NCBI RefSeq assembly: GCF_965249985.1
Contig: NZ_OZ252280.1
Strand: one strand, 5' to 3'
DNA length: 64,000 nucleotides
Source of the DNA: Algiphilus sp022763315
GTDB lineage: Bacteria > Pseudomonadota > Gammaproteobacteria > Nevskiales > Nevskiaceae
Shown one piece after another: positions 7,881 through 16,224 of the stretch. The notes beneath the pieces are model-generated. The model ran no database searches and was not told the DNA's origin. It worked only from the letters and a program-made list of their open reading frames with translations. The position numbers and the translations under genes were made by a program. How positions within the stretch are numbered: position 1 is the stretch's first letter; every line of letters starts with the position of its first letter.

Positions 7881-9929
7881 ATGCAAATCACGAACCGAGG
7901 TATGGCGGTTCTGGCGGGGTGGGTCGCCATGGCCCTGCACGCCCCCGTGCAGGCACAGGGCTTTTTCAGTGGGATGTTTGATGACGTAGGCGTCGACTTC
8001 AGCGGATTCATTCGCGCTGAGGGCACGTATCGAACCACTTCGGACGAAAATCCCTATAACCAGCAGGGCAACCTGTTCAATGACCGCACCATTCAGCGCA
8101 CGCCGTATGCGCCGCCGAATCTGACGCAGACGCAGATCGACAATCTCGGGCTCGGGGGGCTGGTCAATCTTGGTGAGGTGGGTACCTGGAACACGATCCC
8201 CCTGGTCATCTTCAATGACGAGGTGCGTCGCGGCGATATCATTCGGAGTCAGGAAAACGACACCAACTACACCGTGTTGCGCGCCGAGGGCGAAATGAAT
8301 CTGCGCTTCTCGCGCAATTTCCGCTTTGTGGCCAAGCCGCGCGTGCTCTACGACCCGGGTATCTACAACGATTTCGACGCACGCAACGTTGCCAATGTGC
8401 AGACCGGCATTTCGGGCGGTGATCCGGCGCTGTATCAGGGTGAGGTGAACTACTTCGAGTACCGCGTTGAGGACGGCAACGGTGGTTTCACCAACGGGAA
8501 TCCGCTGGAATTCTCCGGGCGGAATTACTTCGTAGACTTCCCGGCGCTGCTGTTTGAATACACCAACGGTCCGATGACCCTGCGCCTGGGTAATCAGCAG
8601 ATCGCCTGGGGTCAGGCCATCTTCTTCCGCGTGCTGGACGTGCCCAACGGCCTCGACCTGCGTCGGCATTCCATTCTGGATCGCTCGCTGGAAGAGTTCT
8701 CGGACAAGCGCGTGCCCATGTTGTCGGCGCGACTGACCTATCAGTTGCCCTTCAGCGTGATTGCCGACGCCTACGTCGGCCGTTTCCAGCCGACGGTCTT
8801 CGGCAACCCGAATACCAGCTTCAACGTCATCCCGGTGCAGTTCACGGTACGTGACATGTTCAAGGAAGGCGGCTTCGACGATAAGTACAGCTACGGTCTG
8901 CGTCTGCGCGCCGACTACGGCAGCTGGGGCTGGCAGGCCATCGCCGTGCGTCGTTGGAATCCGGATGGCACCTTCCGCTGGACCCAGACCGGCGTCAATC
9001 AGAGCCTGGACGGCAATGGACTGGGCGCCGTGGTCAATCTCGCCTACGCCCTCAATCCGCGCGAAGGTTGCGGCGGCACCACCGGTGAGGCGCTGGCGCA
9101 GTCTGCCTTCGAGGTGGCGCCGGGCGGCGTGTACACCGCCGAGGAATGGTTCACCTACGCCGCTGAGGTGCGTCTGTCGGGCATTGAGGGCCTCAACGCG
9201 GGTATCGAGGACTTCCCGTGTGCGCAGGCCCTGACCGCGTCCACCATCGATCCGACCGATGCGGATGCCCAGCAGCAGGCGGAGAACCAGCTCGATACCT
9301 TCTTCGTGGCGGCCGGCGGCAGCTTGCGTGGACATATCGCCCGTGAGTACCACCAGGAGAACGTCTTCGGCCTGGGCCTGAACTACGTCACGACCAGCAA
9401 TATCGACTTCCTCAACCAGATCATCATCAATCTGGAAGTCAGCTACCAGCCGAAGCGCGCCTTCACCGACATCGCCCTGCGCCAGGATCCGCTGATTCAG
9501 GACGAGACCACGGTCGCGCTGATCATGGACAAGTGGCACCGCTTTACGCCGGGTTTCCCGGGCACCTATATGGTGTTCCAGGCGCTGTGGAAGAACCGTA
9601 GCGATCTGGTCGGGCGGCATCTTTCCGGCTACGGAGCGACCCCGGACAACGGCCTGCCACCAGGCATCGACAACGCGACCTATCTCGTCTTCGGCTTCCA
9701 GCAACCGCTGCCGAACCGCATCTTCGATGTCGAGTTTGCGTCGCTGTACGACCCGCAGGGCGGTCTGTTCATGCAGCCGATGCTGCGCTGGAACCCGGGC
9801 AACAACATCGGCGTCGAGGCCTTCTACAACTTCATCGATGGCGAGCTGTCAGGGAACCCCAATGACAACCTGCTCAGCACGCTCGGCTTCGCGGATGAAA
9901 TTGGCCTGCGTGTGACCTATCAGTTCTAG
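7881..9929 (+). CDS. DUF1302 outer-membrane protein
   Basis: 682 residues; the ATG at 7881 follows AGGAGG. Signal peptide 'AVLAGWVAMALHAPVQAQG'. The mature protein is rich in alternating polar/aromatic strands and ends in '...EIGLRVTYQF', a terminal Phe typical of outer-membrane barrels. 'LRLGNQQIAWGQAIFFRVLD' is characteristic of DUF1302. Predicted outer-membrane channel or barrel working with the periplasmic DUF1329 proteins and the MMPL transporter of the same operon. Substrate unknown; uptake or export of a hydrophobic compound is inferred from context. Confidence 0.85.
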   Translation: MQITNRGMAVLAGWVAMALHAPVQAQGFFSGMFDDVGVDFSGFIRAEGTYRTTSDENPYNQQGNLFNDRTIQRTPYAPPNLTQTQIDNLGLGGLVNLGEVGTWNTIPLVIFNDEVRRGDIIRSQENDTNYTVLRAEGEMNLRFSRNFRFVAKPRVLYDPGIYNDFDARNVANVQTGISGGDPALYQGEVNYFEYRVEDGNGGFTNGNPLEFSGRNYFVDFPALLFEYTNGPMTLRLGNQQIAWGQAIFFRVLDVPNGLDLRRHSILDRSLEEFSDKRVPMLSARLTYQLPFSVIADAYVGRFQPTVFGNPNTSFNVIPVQFTVRDMFKEGGFDDKYSYGLRLRADYGSWGWQAIAVRRWNPDGTFRWTQTGVNQSLDGNGLGAVVNLAYALNPREGCGGTTGEALAQSAFEVAPGGVYTAEEWFTYAAEVRLSGIEGLNAGIEDFPCAQALTASTIDPTDADAQQQAENQLDTFFVAAGGSLRGHIAREYHQENVFGLGLNYVTTSNIDFLNQIIINLEVSYQPKRAFTDIALRQDPLIQDETTVALIMDKWHRFTPGFPGTYMVFQALWKNRSDLVGRHLSGYGATPDNGLPPGIDNATYLVFGFQQPLPNRIFDVEFASLYDPQGGLFMQPMLRWNPGNNIGVEAFYNFIDGELSGNPNDNLLSTLGFADEIGLRVTYQF

Positions 9930-9948
9930 GAGACATCCCTAGCCACCT

Positions 9949-9977
9949 ATCCCGGGGTGCCCTGCGCGCCCCGGGAT
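9949..9977 (+). other. Intercistronic hairpin
   Basis: ATCCCGGGG and CCCCGGGAT form a perfect 9-bp stem around an 11-base loop between the DUF1302 and second DUF1329 genes. No U tract follows. Probably an mRNA structure within the operon. Confidence 0.4.
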
Positions 9978-9996
9978 CTCTGTATCAGGAGCCCGA

Positions 9997-11367
9997 ATGG
10001 CAGATATTCCTTCCATGCGCCGACGGGACTTCCTTGCCAGAACCGCCGGCTACGCTGCCGGCGCCGGCATGCTCATGCCGCTCTGGGAGGCGATTGGCGC
10101 CAACGGCGAAATCAACCGCGCCTACCCGGACGAATTGCTCTCGATCGAGGCCTACACCAAGGGCAGCATCAGCCCTGGTGATCTGATCACGGCCGACAAT
10201 GTCGAGCACGTCAAGGACCTGCTGGAGCCGGTGACCTACGAGCAGGTGCGCGAGATGGGCCGCCAGCTGCGCGTGGCGCCCACCACCACCGACATCATGC
10301 GTCTCAGTCCGTGGGAGTACATGGAAGCGACCGTGCGCAATCGCGGCCGCGCCCGCTTCGACGACAAGGGCAATGTCGTGACCGAGGAAGGGCGTCCCTG
10401 GATCGGCGGACATCCCTTTCCTGACGCCACCAAGGCGGTGGAGCTCTTTGCCGGACTGACGATGAGCTGGGGGCGGCATGACGCCTCGGTCTATGCCATT
10501 CGGCAGTACTCCTTGTCGCCCGAAGGCCAGGTGCAATACCAGTACGATCTCGGCTGGGCGGAACTGGCGCCTGTGGGGCGACTGGTGCTCGAACCCACAC
10601 CGTACTGGGACGGGCACGAGGACTTTCTGCGCTATCAGAGCGTGTTCTTCCTGAGTCCGCGCAGCGAGCGTGGCACTTCCTTCCTCAATATCTGGCCCTA
10701 CGACCAGAACGCCTTCCCGGATCTGTACGGCTACCTGCCGCACTTCCGCCGGATCCGGCAATTCCCCACCAATCAGCGCTTCGAACCGCTGGTGCCAGGT
10801 TCGACCCTGTATCTGTCCGATGCCTGGGCGGCGGGCGATCCGCTGCACACCTGGGGCAACTACCGCATTGTGGGGCGTGGGCCCATGCTGGCCGGCGTCT
10901 CCAATGGCTGGAATCCCGACCATCCCAACTGGGAGCACGGCACCCATGGTGGGCCAGAGGGCAACACCTTCTGGAATTCCACGGTGGAATTGGTGCCGGA
11001 AGCCATCCTGACCGAGGCAGAGCCGGTGGCCTTCACGCGGGCGCCGGTGAGCAAGAAGCGTGTGTGGTTCGACGCCCGCAACATGATGCCTATCGGCATG
11101 GTGACCTACGACCGAAAGGGCGAGCTGTTCCGCTCCTTCGACGGCAATTATTCGCTGTACGAATCTGGCGGCAAGGCCTTCATGGATGGCGATCATCCGT
11201 ACTGGTCGTGGACGCATGTGCATGCCTTCGATGTGCAGACCCGGCGCATGACGCGTCTGGAACAGGTCCGGGAGATCAGCGACGGCGTGACAACCCGCGT
11301 CAACGAGCCGGGCATGTACGAGCAGTATCTGACGCGCAACGCCATCCTGCGCATGGGGCGTATCTAG
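9997..11367 (+). CDS. DUF1329 periplasmic protein (second copy)
   Basis: 456 residues with a classical twin-arginine motif 'RRRDFLARTAGYAAGAG', so it is predicted to be exported folded by Tat. It is a paralogue of the 5337-6725 product: shared blocks include 'AYTKG', 'PTTTD', 'PWIGG.PFP', 'SWGR.D' and 'QFPTNQRFEPL'. Last gene of the envelope operon, ending about 175 bp before the convergent monooxygenase gene. Two related copies in one operon suggest a heteromer or two carriers for different steps. Confidence 0.85.
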   Translation: MADIPSMRRRDFLARTAGYAAGAGMLMPLWEAIGANGEINRAYPDELLSIEAYTKGSISPGDLITADNVEHVKDLLEPVTYEQVREMGRQLRVAPTTTDIMRLSPWEYMEATVRNRGRARFDDKGNVVTEEGRPWIGGHPFPDATKAVELFAGLTMSWGRHDASVYAIRQYSLSPEGQVQYQYDLGWAELAPVGRLVLEPTPYWDGHEDFLRYQSVFFLSPRSERGTSFLNIWPYDQNAFPDLYGYLPHFRRIRQFPTNQRFEPLVPGSTLYLSDAWAAGDPLHTWGNYRIVGRGPMLAGVSNGWNPDHPNWEHGTHGGPEGNTFWNSTVELVPEAILTEAEPVAFTRAPVSKKRVWFDARNMMPIGMVTYDRKGELFRSFDGNYSLYESGGKAFMDGDHPYWSWTHVHAFDVQTRRMTRLEQVREISDGVTTRVNEPGMYEQYLTRNAILRMGRI

Positions 11368-11485
11368 GACGCCGGCCAGCGGCGCCTCGGCGACGCGCCT
11401 AGCTCCTTTTCCTTCGAAGCAGTCCGCATGCGCGCCGCACTGTGGCGCGGCTGCGGATGCTGACCCCCCCAGGGCACGCAGGCAC

Positions 11486-11520
11486 AAAAAAAGCCGGCAG
11501 ACCCAACGGGCGCTGCCGGC
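11486..11520 (-). terminator. Rho-independent terminator of the monooxygenase gene
   Basis: Read on the minus strand, GCCGGCAG, a 12-base loop and CTGCCGGC form an 8-bp GC-rich stem followed by seven U residues. It starts 23 bp after the monooxygenase stop codon. On the plus strand an A-run precedes the stem and no U-run follows, so it mainly serves the minus strand. Confidence 0.85.
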
Positions 11521-11543
11521 ATTGGGGTGTCAACGCACCGGGA

Positions 11544-13160
11544 TTAGCTGATGGCGAAGCCCTCGTAATGCTTGGCGGCGATGTCATCGCAGGTCTGCCG
11601 ATAGGTATTGACGCCGCCGAGATAGGACAGCATGCGCCGCGTACCGTCGCCATTGCGCTTGACGTACCAGGAGGCCGTGCTCATGACGATGGTGTGGTCC
11701 GCCAGCTCGTCGTGGTGCTGCACCCACTGCTGTTCCAAGGCTTCGGTGGGTTCGATGACGTGCTTGCCCTGCTCGCGCACGTAGCGGATGCACTCGGATA
11801 TCCAGTCCACCTGATGCTGCAGGCAGGTGGGTACATTGCAGAAGGCGGATGCTGGCGCCAGCGGCGCCATGGTGGTGAACAGATTGGGGAAGCCGTGCAC
11901 CTGCAAGCCCATAGTGGTGCGCACGTTGCGCTCCCAGAGGTCGCGCAGCCGTTCGCCGGTGCGGCCGCGGATATCGATGCGGTTCATGGCGCCGGTCCCG
12001 GCGTCGAAGCCAGTCGCAAAGATCAAGGTGTCCACGGGAATCTCGCCTTCCGCGGTCTGCACGCCGTGGGCGGTGATCTTCTGGATCGGATTGGCACGGA
12101 TATCAACGAGATCCACGGTGTCCCGGTTATAGGCCTCGAAGTACTTGGTCTCCAGCGGAATACGGCGCGTGCCGAAGCCATGATCCTTGGGAATGAGCTT
12201 AGCCGCGGTCTCCGGGTCGTTGACGCGGGCGCGGATTTTCTCGGCCACGAACTCGCCGAACTGCTTGCTGACCTCAGGATCGAAGAAGACTTCCTTGAAG
12301 GTGCCCACCCAGAAACTGAGGGATCCATCCTTCCAGATCTCTTCCATCATCTCGCGGCGCTGTTCCTCGCTCATCGAGTACCAGTCCTTGTCCTGGAAGT
12401 CGAAGGCGAAGCCCGTGAAGGTGTCGAAGACGCGCTGCTTCAGTTCGGGATACTTGGCCTTGAGCTCGGCGCGCTTGGCGTCGTCGAACGCGGGATTCCG
12501 CATCGGAATCGCAAAGGTTGGCGTGCGCTGGAAGACGGTGAGGTGCTTGGCCAGCGGCGCAAGCGACTGAATGACCTGAATGCCGGTCGCGCCCGTGCCG
12601 ATGACGCCCACCCGCTTGTCGCTGACGTCGATGCCTTCCTTCGGCCAGCGCGCGGTATGCAGCAGCTCGCCCTGGAAATCGTCGATGCCCGGGATATCCG
12701 GCAGCGAAGGGGCCGAGAGGCCGCCCGTGCAGGCCACCAGGAACTGTGTGTCGTAGCGCTCGCCCCTGTCGGTCACCACGCTCCAGCGGCCGGTTTCCTT
12801 GTGGTAGGTCGCCTCGGTCACACGCGTTTCAAAGGCATAGTGCTGGCGCAGATCGCATTCGTCGGCGACGAAATTCAGATAGCGCTCGACTTCCGGCTGC
12901 GACGGAAAGCGCTCGCTCCAATTCCACTTGTTGAGGATGTCATCCGAGAACCAGTACTGGTACACGTACGACTGTGAATCCACCCGGGCGCCGGGATAGC
13001 GGTTCCAATACCAGGTGCCGCCCACGCCGTCGCCCGCTTCAAAGGCCTGCACCTTCATGCCCTGCTCACGCAGGCGGTAGGTCGCGTACAGGCCCCCGAA
13101 ACCGGCGCCGATGATGACTGCGTCTACCCGCGAGGTGTTATCTCTAATGCCGTCGGCCAT
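11544..13160 (-). CDS. Baeyer-Villiger monooxygenase (cyclohexanone-monooxygenase-like)
   Basis: 538 residues from the ATG at 13160, which has GGAGGAC just upstream; the open frame runs further but without family similarity. Two Rossmann motifs flank the type I BVMO fingerprint: GAGFGG at 18-23 (FAD), FQGELLHTARWP at 162-173, and GTGATG at 188-193 (NADPH). 'ATGFDAGTGAMNRIDIRGR' resembles the CHMO group. The enzyme inserts oxygen next to a ketone using NADPH and O2, giving an ester or lactone. Its divergent neighbour is an HSL-type esterase, the usual next step. Both promoters carry the site shared with the SDR and MMPL operons. Substrate unknown. Confidence 0.9.
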   Translation of the reverse strand: MADGIRDNTSRVDAVIIGAGFGGLYATYRLREQGMKVQAFEAGDGVGGTWYWNRYPGARVDSQSYVYQYWFSDDILNKWNWSERFPSQPEVERYLNFVADECDLRQHYAFETRVTEATYHKETGRWSVVTDRGERYDTQFLVACTGGLSAPSLPDIPGIDDFQGELLHTARWPKEGIDVSDKRVGVIGTGATGIQVIQSLAPLAKHLTVFQRTPTFAIPMRNPAFDDAKRAELKAKYPELKQRVFDTFTGFAFDFQDKDWYSMSEEQRREMMEEIWKDGSLSFWVGTFKEVFFDPEVSKQFGEFVAEKIRARVNDPETAAKLIPKDHGFGTRRIPLETKYFEAYNRDTVDLVDIRANPIQKITAHGVQTAEGEIPVDTLIFATGFDAGTGAMNRIDIRGRTGERLRDLWERNVRTTMGLQVHGFPNLFTTMAPLAPASAFCNVPTCLQHQVDWISECIRYVREQGKHVIEPTEALEQQWVQHHDELADHTIVMSTASWYVKRNGDGTRRMLSYLGGVNTYRQTCDDIAAKHYEGFAIS

Positions 13161-13303
13161 GCGTCTGTCCTCCAATCGCGCGTTCTTCGTCGTCTTGTCG
13201 CATTCCGGGCGCGCAACCACGCCACGCAATGCTCTGTCTTTTGTGGGTTGCGCCGATGCCGAACCGGCTGGGCGAGCCTGACGGCGTCGCCAACCCTGCA
13301 TGG

Positions 13304-13349
13304 AGTATTGGACAGCCCCCAAGGTGAAACAACTGCCCAATCGGGTAGG
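13304..13349 (-). promoter_or_regulatory. Operator site C and promoter of the monooxygenase gene
   Basis: On the minus strand, CCTACCCGATTGGGCAGT (13349-13332) matches site B at 13 of 18 positions. A -10-like AATACT follows 22 bases downstream (13309-13304), the same geometry as sites A, B and D. It lies about 170 bp upstream of the monooxygenase start and points toward it. It is the most diverged of the four sites. Confidence 0.45.
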
Positions 13350-13428
13350 TTTGACGCCCCCATAAAGCCGCCTATTGCTGCGCTTTTGCAGTCTGTGACA
13401 AGACCGCGCTAAAGCCTCTGCGCGCACA

Positions 13429-13474
13429 ACTACCCGATCGGGTGGCGCAGCCCACTTCCGCCTGCGCATAGCGT
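13429..13474 (+). promoter_or_regulatory. Operator site B and promoter of the esterase operon
   Basis: ACTACCCGATCGGGTGGC at 13429-13446 is followed 22 bp later by TAGCGT (13469-13474), the same hexamer as at site A. Including flanks, 22 of 24 bases agree with site A (CACAACTACCCG...). The site faces the esterase start at 13570. The divergent 13161-13569 gap thus holds two oppositely oriented sites (B and C) and no gene. Confidence 0.6.
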
Positions 13475-13569
13475 CTGGAATGGGAGTAGCGCGCGTGCCC
13501 ATCGAGGGTCGTTGCGTCGCCACCGAAAGAAGAATTCGACGCTATTGACGATCGGAGGAGACCCAGACA

Positions 13570-14532
13570 ATGGCAACGTTGAACGCAAATGCGGCACAAG
13601 TGCTCGCACTGATGGAACAGGCGGGCCAGCCGCCCCTCGAATCAATGCAGCCGGTCGATGCACGGGCGGCCATCGCGCAAGGGTTAGGTGCCCTGCAGGG
13701 CACGCCCACCCCTGTGGAGGAAGTCGAACGCGTCACCGCCCGCTGCACGCACGCCGACATCCCGCTGCGCATCTACCGTAACGACGGCGGCGCGGATACG
13801 CCCTCCCCCGCCATCATCTTCTTCCACGGCGGCGGCTTCGTACTCGGCGATCTGGACCTCTACGATCGGTTCTGTCGCCGGCTTTGCGTGGCGTCGCACG
13901 CGGCCGTCATTTCAGTGGATTACCGCCTGGCGCCGGAGCATCCGTTCCCGGCAGCGGTGGAGGACGCCGCCGCGGTCGTGCGCTGGGTGCATGCGCATGC
14001 CGGTGACCTCCGCGTCTGCCCGGACAGCTTGAGCGTCGCGGGCGACTCCGCCGGCGCCAATCTGGCCACCGTGGCCGCCTTGTCGGTGCGTGACGATGCT
14101 GACCTTCAGCTTGTGCATCAGCTGCTGTTCTACCCGGTCACCGATCTCTCCCAGGAATCGGAAGGCTACGAGCGCTGCGGTGAGGGCTACTTCCTGACTA
14201 CCGAACTAATGCGCTACTTCAAGCAGCACTATCTGGATAACCCGCGCACGGCCCGCGACGAGCGTGCTTCGCCGTTGCTGGCCGCCGATCTGTCGGGCCT
14301 GCCGAGCGCAACGGTACTCGTGTGTGGCTTCGACCCACTGCGTGATGAGGGCATGGCCTATGCCGAGGCGCTCAAGGCCGCCGGGGTTCCCGTCGACGTA
14401 CTCAATATCGACGACCAGATTCATGCTTTCCCTCTGATGGACGGCGCCATCCCCGAGGCCGCGGAAGTGCTCGACACCGTGGGACATGCGCTGCGCCCGG
14501 TACTGGCTGCGCGTCAGCCGGTCGCCTCCTAA
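13570..14532 (+). CDS. Alpha/beta hydrolase, hormone-sensitive-lipase family
   Basis: 320 residues. HGGGF (86-90) is the oxyanion-hole motif and GDSAG (158-162) carries nucleophile Ser160. 'CGFDPLRDEG' and 'DQIHAFPLM' supply the Asp and His of the triad. These mark the HSL (family IV) carboxylesterases, which include lactone hydrolases of cyclic-ketone degradation. Cytosolic; no signal peptide. Start chosen for the GGAGGAGA upstream. First gene of an operon with an acyl-CoA ligase, a PQQ alcohol dehydrogenase and an aldehyde dehydrogenase. It likely hydrolyses the ester or lactone made by the divergent monooxygenase (inference). Confidence 0.88.
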   Translation: MATLNANAAQVLALMEQAGQPPLESMQPVDARAAIAQGLGALQGTPTPVEEVERVTARCTHADIPLRIYRNDGGADTPSPAIIFFHGGGFVLGDLDLYDRFCRRLCVASHAAVISVDYRLAPEHPFPAAVEDAAAVVRWVHAHAGDLRVCPDSLSVAGDSAGANLATVAALSVRDDADLQLVHQLLFYPVTDLSQESEGYERCGEGYFLTTELMRYFKQHYLDNPRTARDERASPLLAADLSGLPSATVLVCGFDPLRDEGMAYAEALKAAGVPVDVLNIDDQIHAFPLMDGAIPEAAEVLDTVGHALRPVLAARQPVAS

Positions 14533-14556
14533 GCCCCCTGCGCACAGGAGATCGCA

Positions 14557-16098
14557 ATGCATACCTGCAACTTCATCGAACGCAACGCCATCCGCTACCC
14601 CGACGATGCGGCAACCGAAGAAGCCGGGGTTCGTCAAAGCTGGCGCGCCTTCCGCGACCGCATCACGACGTTGGCGGGCGGGCTCGCCGCCAAGGGCGTC
14701 CAGGCTGGTGATCGCGTGGCCATCCTCGCTGAGAACTCCGTGGCCTACATGGAGATCACCTACGCCACGCAGTGGCTTGGTGCCGTCTCCGTTCCCATCA
14801 ACACCCGCTGGACGCCGGATGAGGTCGCCTTCGCTCTGCAGGACAGCAGCGCGAAATGGATCTTCATCGATCAGCTCGGCGCGGCGTGTTACGCGAAGAT
14901 GCCGGCGGAAGTCCGTCATGCTGTCGGCCCGGTGGCAATGGATCACACGGCGCAATCTGTCGAGGGTGCGCTGACCATGGACAGCCTGTTGTCCGGGGAC
15001 CCGGTGCCCGCCCTTCGCCATGCCGATGACGATGTCGCCAGCATCTTCTACACGGGGGGCACCACCGGCCGTTCCAAGGGCGTGCAGCTCACCCACGCCA
15101 ACCACGTGCTGCACAGTCTCGCCTTCGCGGCCGAGCTGAGCCTGACGCATCGCATGCGGCACTTGCATGTGGCGCCCATGTTCCACATCGCGGACGCATT
15201 GTTCTTCCACGTGGTGACCGCCCTGGGTGGCGTGCACCATGTCATCCCGCGTTTCGAGCCGTCGGCTTGCGCGAAGGCGATTCTCGATCAGGACATCGAC
15301 CAGACCATTCTGGTGCCGACCATGATCGGCATGATGATGAACGAGGAGGCCGGCCGCGCCGGCCTTCAGAAACTCCGCCGACTGCTGTATGGCGCCTCAC
15401 CCATGCCGCAGGCTCTGCTGGATCGGGTAATGAAGGCGTGCCCTTCCCTCGAACTGATCCAGGCCTACGGACAGACGGAATCGTCCCCGGTGCTGACGCT
15501 GCTCAGTGGGGAGGACCATCGCAATCCCACCGGTGACATCACGCGCTCGGCGGGTCGCGCCATGCTGGGTTGTGAGGTCGCGATCTTCGATGCCAACGAT
15601 CAGCCGCTTCCCCCTGGCGCGCACGGCGAGATCGTCGCGCGCGGTCCGCAGGTCACGCCCGGCTATCTAAACCGACCCGATGAGAACCGGGACACTTTCC
15701 GCAACGGCTGGCTGCATACCGGCGATGCCGGGGTAATGGATGAGCGCGGCTACGTCTACGTCACCGATCGCATCAAGGACATGATCGTCACCGGCGGCGA
15801 GAACGTGTATTCAGTGGAAGTCGAACAGGTTCTGTACGCACTCGACGGCGTGGACCAGTGCTGCGTCGTGGGTATCCCGCACGAGAAGTGGGGCGAGGCC
15901 GTGCACGCCGTCATCGTCAAAAAGCCGGACAGCCCTCTCGATCGGGAGGGGGTTTTGGCGCACTGTGCCGCCAAACTAGCCAACTACAAACGGCCTCTTG
16001 ATGTGACTTTCCGTGATGAACCCCTTCCCATTTCCGGCGCCGGAAAGATTCTCAAGCGCGTGGTGCGCGACGAGATCCGGGAGGTTGAAGCGGCCTAG
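14557..16098 (+). CDS. Acyl-CoA synthetase (AMP-forming)
   Basis: 513 residues of the ANL superfamily. The P-loop 'FYTGGTTGRSKG' is at about 164-175, 'AYGQTESSP' is the adenine-site motif, and 'WLHTGDAGVMDERGYVYV' and 'DRIKDMIVTGGENVY' are the hinge and later motifs. The C-terminal 'SGAGKILKRVVRD' holds the catalytic Lys. It activates a carboxylic acid with ATP and CoA. It starts 24 bp after the esterase gene with AGGAG upstream, and likely commits the acid released by the pathway to beta-oxidation. Chain-length preference cannot be read from the sequence. Confidence 0.88.
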   Translation: MHTCNFIERNAIRYPDDAATEEAGVRQSWRAFRDRITTLAGGLAAKGVQAGDRVAILAENSVAYMEITYATQWLGAVSVPINTRWTPDEVAFALQDSSAKWIFIDQLGAACYAKMPAEVRHAVGPVAMDHTAQSVEGALTMDSLLSGDPVPALRHADDDVASIFYTGGTTGRSKGVQLTHANHVLHSLAFAAELSLTHRMRHLHVAPMFHIADALFFHVVTALGGVHHVIPRFEPSACAKAILDQDIDQTILVPTMIGMMMNEEAGRAGLQKLRRLLYGASPMPQALLDRVMKACPSLELIQAYGQTESSPVLTLLSGEDHRNPTGDITRSAGRAMLGCEVAIFDANDQPLPPGAHGEIVARGPQVTPGYLNRPDENRDTFRNGWLHTGDAGVMDERGYVYVTDRIKDMIVTGGENVYSVEVEQVLYALDGVDQCCVVGIPHEKWGEAVHAVIVKKPDSPLDREGVLAHCAAKLANYKRPLDVTFRDEPLPISGAGKILKRVVRDEIREVEAA

Positions 16099-16157
16099 CG
16101 CCGTATGGCTGTTTCGACTGCTGGAGCGACGCGGTACACAACACATAAGCACACACC

Positions 16158-16188
16158 GTGACGGCGGACCGAAGCAGTCCGCCGTCAC
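16158..16188 (+). other. Intercistronic hairpin
   Basis: GTGACGGCGGAC and GTCCGCCGTCAC form a perfect 12-bp stem around CGAAGCA between the ligase and PQQ dehydrogenase genes. No U tract follows, so termination is doubtful; a processing or stability role is more likely. Confidence 0.5.
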
Positions 16189-16224
16189 GACACAACATCA
16201 GAACGACAACCCGAGGAGCCTCTC

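Noticed and set aside
7725..9704. 659-residue minus-strand reading frame opposite the DUF1302 gene
   Set aside because: GC-rich codon bias in the DUF1302 gene keeps the opposite frame open; it has no ribosome-binding site, signal or family motif.
13161..13523. N-terminal extension of the monooxygenase to 13523
   Set aside because: Runs through both operator sites, lacks family similarity, and a strong GGAGGAC sits before the ATG at 13160.
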